The position numbers and the translations under genes were made by a program. Shown here piece by piece: positions 8,001-11,415 of a stretch of DNA of 11,415 nt (position 1 is the first letter of the stretch; every line of letters begins with the position of its first letter). The notes beneath the pieces are model-generated. The model was not told where the DNA came from and made no database searches. It saw only the letters and a program-made list of their open reading frames with translations. Source of the DNA: Irineochytrium annulatum (taxonomy: Eukaryota; Chytridiomycota; Chytridiomycetes; Chytridiales; Chytridiaceae); NCBI GenBank assembly GCA_027600665.1, contig JADGJL010000732.1, positions 1 to 11,415 of the forward strand, in the 5' to 3' direction.

Positions 8001-11000
8001 GTGCGACGCCGAGACCACGTACTGCGGGGGCCGCTCGTGGCTGAACCCGATGGCCGTGACGCCCGCGCTCTGCGGCGAATGAGCGTGCATCTCCGCCTGG
8101 GAGGCGGAGATCTCAGGGGGTGCGGACGCGTCGTTGGCGTGGGTGAAGGCCGCGAGCTCGTCGCCTGTCACGAGGCACCAGACGCGCACGGCGCCATCCG
8201 AGGAGCCGGCGGCGAGGTATTTGGCGCAGTCGCTGACGCAGCAACACTGGACGGTGATTTGGCGAAAGGGCACGGGGCCATAGGGCTCCTCATCAGGGCA
8301 CCAGCCATTTTCATTCCTGGTATCAGCAAAACGTAAGCAAAAGTCCAGGCAGGCGGAGTAGATGGGAGAACCTACACGATGCGGCCGGCGCGGGACTTGA
8401 GAATGTCGGGCCAGTACGAGTCGATCGAGGCCGCGATCGGGTCCGCAAAGGAGATGGTGTTGTAGTTTTTGGGCAGGTTTTGGAACTCCTGCAACCACAT
8501 TCCTGGCGGGCGGACGGAGAGGCCGGACTCGAATTTAGGCGCCCAGCTGCTGCGATGGCGGAGGAAGATGATGAGGTGTCGGAGGAGCAGCTGGAGGTTT
8601 GGTGGCATAGGTATCGGCATGCGCTGGCCCTCTTGGAGAAGGTAGACGGCCTCAGATATAGTTAGGTCGATGCCCTGTAAATTTCATTAGCAATACATTC
8701 AAGGGAGCCAATTAGACAAACCTGGGTCTCTAGCAGTCCCTCCAAAAACATGTAATCATGGAACAATTCCACCAACGTGCCCCACTTCTGCGCCAGCAGC
8801 AGCATCCTCGGCAGCTCCCTGATCTTCCGAGTGTTGTACGCTTTTTCCATGGCCGTCAGACACGTGTACTGCTCCGGCAGGTATGCGTGGGGGTGTAAGG
8901 TCATCTTCCACTGCATCCCGTTCGGGAGCGCGCACCGCACGGTTACGGCCGCCGCGGCTACCTTATGGCTCACATTTGAAATCGCTCCGACCTCTGCGCC
9001 GCCATCCGACCGGTCCCTCCAAAACCCGCTGAAGTAGTTTGCGATATCATTCTTTACCGCCTCCACCGCCACCATGTCCCCCAGGTATCGCTTCATCGCA
9101 GCGTCGCGCACGCTCTCATGCGACCACCGGAGTAGCATCGGCCCACGCCCACCCGTGCCACCGCCGGCCACACGCACACACAATGGGTATTCCTTCGTCA
9201 ACGCCCGCAAGAGAGCCACGACCACGACCGCACTTACACGCGGCAGCGGCCTGAAGTCCCCGCGCATTGCCATCGCACTGGCAGCCATCACCTGCGCGCA
9301 CGCCGATTCGGTTACCACCTCCCGATCGATGCTTAACAGGTCCTCCAGCTCCGCCTCCGCGCACCCGTCCCGCACCAGACACAACACCCTCGCCGCACGG
9401 TTCACGACCGCCAACCCGTGCGCCCGCTCCACGGCCGAAAGGATGTGGTCCACAACTTTCGTCACGGGACCCACGGGCGCCGCGCGAAGGTCCCACGACC
9501 GCGTCGCGAGCGCCAGGCTGCAGTGTAATCGCATCAACCACGGTGTCACGCACGTAGGCTGCGACGACGCCGACGAGGAGGAGGCCACGCGCGCCGACCC
9601 CGGTATCGGTACGCCCGCGTGCGTCTGAGGGGTCGTGACGGCGGCCACGATCGATCGCCGCTGCGACGGCGTGAGTGTCCGCCCCTTAGCGCGCATCCAC
9701 CGCAAAAGGGCGAGCTGACACGCGATCACGTCAAGGTGCTCGGTGGGGACGGTGAACTCCTGGTAGAGCTTCATGTTCTGCTCGGCCATGCGCGCGACGG
9801 TCGCGTCCAGGCGCCAGGAGCAGGACTCCCACAGCCCTGGGCAGGCGTCGTCGGCTAGCGTGGCGGCTATATATGCGTTCGGCGGCATGGTTTCGATGGG
9901 GAGCCAGGACATGCGAGGAGGGCGCGGAGAGCTTGAGAGGGAGTCGTCGGGGGAGAGTTTATCGAGCCCGAGGATAACGACCACGATGGGCCTGCGGGCG
10001 GTCGCTGTCGCTAGGGCGGCCTGAAGCGCTGATTGAAGTCCGGTGGCGTCGAGACGGAGGTAGTCGGGTTCAAACATCGGGCTGGAGTTCTCGATGCGGA
10101 TGTAGTCGCCTAGATTTAACGACGACCCTTTGCGGTCGAGGTAGGAAGCCTGGGCGTTCGCGCGCCGGATCTGCCGGCAGATCGACGTCACGAGGCCGTT
10201 GGGTGTTGAGCTGTCGCGAGTTAGGCCAACAAAGCGAACAATGATGAGCGAGTTTGACGGGGCTTTCGACGGTTGCGCGGGTGTAGACTGGCTGGAGGAG
10301 CTCTCTACAAGGTAACGCTTGAGCGCGTGACACATGAGGTAAGTCTTGCCCGTCCCGCGCGGGCCGTGGATGAAAAGTGGCGGGACGCCGTAGCGGTAGC
10401 GAGTGTGAAGGAAGCTGACGACCTTATGGACGGTGCGGTGACGGCCGATATAACCTTTATAGTTCTCCCTGAAGTAGCGCGTATGATGAAGAACCTCCTC
10501 TAGCACTGGGTCGTAATTGATGCGCTCGTCAATCTTTTCTAAAGCCTGCTCCATGATCAGGCAGATCTGGTTCGATAGCTTTGCGGCGTATTGTTGGACG
10601 GTGATATCCTCGCGATCTAAGCCGATGCCGGGTGTCCATTGAACCTACGCGACAATCCGTCAAATTTTTCTTCACAATTGATAAAGCAGTCGCATAAAGT
10701 CTTACCCGCTCTGTTATTGTTCTAGCGGTCGGAACAAGGTCCATCAGCTTTGTCTGCAGCTCCTGTAGTTCCTCCTGGGCAACGGCGTCTGGATGATCCC
10801 CGTCCCAGTCAATAGCATGACCATCTGCATTCTTGTCTTCACCAAGTATACCAATCTCTTGACGGCAAATTAAAATTGCGTTCTCCGTCGGCGAACATAT
10901 CGACCGCATCATCTCCTCTTCCAGAAACCTTCGCGTCAGTTTTTCCAGCACGTCGATGTCGACGTCCTCGATCTCGGTGACAACATCCGGCTTATCCAAA

Positions 11001-11394
11001 TCCCTCATAATCTGAAAAGCAGCTTTTTTGAGGGATCCCAGAAGAAGTTCGTTTTGCTCGCTGAAAGCAAAAGTTTAGCCCACGAAAGCCGAAGTGCCCA
11101 AAGAATAATTTACCTCCAAATGGCGTTCGCCGCATAGATGGAAGTTGGGTCGGTGGAGTAGAGGAAATCCGGAATGAGGGCTGAAATGGGCTGCACAACA
11201 TATTGTGCGGGCACCGCGTTTGAATCCAAACGGTACCACCGCTCAAGCAGCGATGCCGCACCCTCGTACTGCGACGTATCGCAAAACATGGCCAGCAGGG
11301 TATCGTGGAGCTTCCCTGTCAGCTCGGTCGGCAAACCACCGCAACCTCCGAGTCTCGAGCCAAGTAACGCGATAACGTTGATGTACAGATCGCT
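5084..11394 (-). CDS. NACHT/STAND NTPase with WD40 repeats (NWD1/TEP1/NPHP3-like), 5' partial
   Basis: The seven exons, in transcript order, are 11394-11114, 11060-10706, 10644-8722, 8674-8376, 8316-6013, 5969-5306 and 5251-5084. They join in frame to 1997 aa; the N-terminus lies outside the window. Residues 1-240 resemble the segment before the NACHT domain in NWD-type proteins (WYRLDSNAVPAQYVVQPI; IMRDLD; WTPGIGLDRED). The NTPase has Walker A GPRGTGKT (306-313), a Walker B-like ILGLDKL (436-442) then SWLP, and a winged-helix/helical region ending in HESVRDAAMKRYL and YFSGFW, as in NWD1, TEP1 and NPHP3. From about 960 to the end are roughly 11-14 WD40 units (e.g. SSDGAVRVW, NGAVCGW, QDGLLHAW, NGLVRLY, ADGSVALF), enough for two propellers. 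Proteins of this class act as cytosolic switches or scaffolds, the propeller sensing and the NTPase oligomerising; the role here is unknown. The first Walker B Asp is Leu. Glycine-rich insertions interrupt the propeller. Confidence 0.85.
5252..5305 (-). other. Intron of 54 nt, in frame and without a stop
   Basis: Donor GTGCGT at 5305-5300 and acceptor GCAG at 5255-5252. Removal joins NGTIMVQ to DCYSKEICAV, restoring a WD40-like strand pattern. Because its length is a multiple of three and it has no stop codon, retention would simply add 18 mostly hydrophobic residues. Splicing is preferred but not certain. Confidence 0.65.
5970..6012 (-). other. Very short intron (43 nt)
   Basis: The donor GTAAGG directly follows the codons for DPNF; a CTAAT branch-like site and the acceptor ATAG come within 43 nt. 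Splicing joins in phase (AG|C) to an exon reading towards RFALEWSKDGRCLLASDD, a WD40-type strand. It is the shortest intron in the window. Without splicing the frame stops at once (TAA at 6011-6009). Confidence 0.7.
7315..7380 (-). repeat. Glycine-rich coding microsatellite inside the WD40 region
   Basis: On the plus strand 7351-7379 is three near-identical 9-mers (CCGCCTCCA, CCGCCTCCA, CTGCCTCCA), followed leftwards by GLGA-type repeats. In the protein it encodes GGGSGGGGGGGG, then GLGAGLGAGL. It reads as a flexible loop inserted between propeller strands and is likely to vary in length between strains. Confidence 0.8.
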
Positions 11395-11415
11395 CTGTAA
11401 TAAAACAAAAAAAAA
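11395..11415 (-). other. 3' end of an intron of the NACHT-WD gene
   Basis: On the minus strand this is a T-rich tract ending in TTACAG directly before the first readable exon, so the gene continues to the right of the window. Confidence 0.7.

Noticed and set aside
8317..8498. N-terminal extension of the WD40 exon starting at 8498
   Set aside because: This frame is out of phase with the true exon 8376-8674, which continues the NWD-type helical region. A GTAGGT donor and CCAG acceptor join the two frames cleanly.
9074..9628. 184-aa plus-strand open frame antisense to the NACHT region
   Set aside because: Arg/Pro/Thr/Ser-rich shadow translation; the minus strand holds the NTPase frame with intact family motifs.
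5084..11394. Separate genes for the NTPase and the WD40 parts
   Set aside because: Every exon joint is in phase with good splice sites, and NACHT followed by WD40 is a known single-protein layout. No stop, promoter or start separates them.
1..11415. Mobile element, CRISPR array, tRNA or rRNA
   Set aside because: I saw no terminal inverted repeats, transposase motifs, regular spacer-repeat pattern or RNA gene signature on either strand.

Overview
The window is eukaryotic and most likely from a zoosporic (chytrid-like) or other early-diverging fungus. Coding sequence is broken by 13 introns whose two ends can be placed, 43 to 103 nt long, nearly all with GT...AG ends and a CTAAC/CTNAY-like branch site close to the acceptor. 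The sulfate permease follows the fungal pattern. A GABA-B-type class C receptor is absent from most Dikarya but is known from early-diverging fungi. Species cannot be read from the sequence.

Layout, left to right: (1) bases 60-1552, plus strand: the 3' six exons of a class C (GABA-B-like) seven-helix receptor ending in a beta-rich, PH-like cytoplasmic domain; its 5' part lies outside the window. (2) 1553-2345: a convergent intergenic region holding both 3' UTRs and a candidate poly(A) signal. (3) 2346-4780, minus strand: a complete three-exon SulP sulfate permease with a C-terminal STAS domain (771 aa). (4) 4781-5083: the sulfate permease promoter and the 3' end of the next gene, with short repeats and two ATG-N4-CAT-like bZIP candidate sites. 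(5) 5084-11394, minus strand: seven exons (1997 aa readable, 5' end missing) of a very large NACHT/STAND NTPase with two WD40 propellers' worth of repeats, resembling the NWD1/TEP1/NPHP3-type proteins.

The three genes show no obvious shared pathway. They are a receptor, a nutrient transporter and a signal-transduction NTPase, arranged as ordinary independent eukaryotic genes. The most notable points are the receptor's C-terminal PH-like domain, loss of the first Walker B aspartate in the NACHT protein, glycine-rich insertions in its propeller, and candidate sulfur-regulator sites before the permease. I saw no mobile element, CRISPR array, RNA gene or operon-like system.
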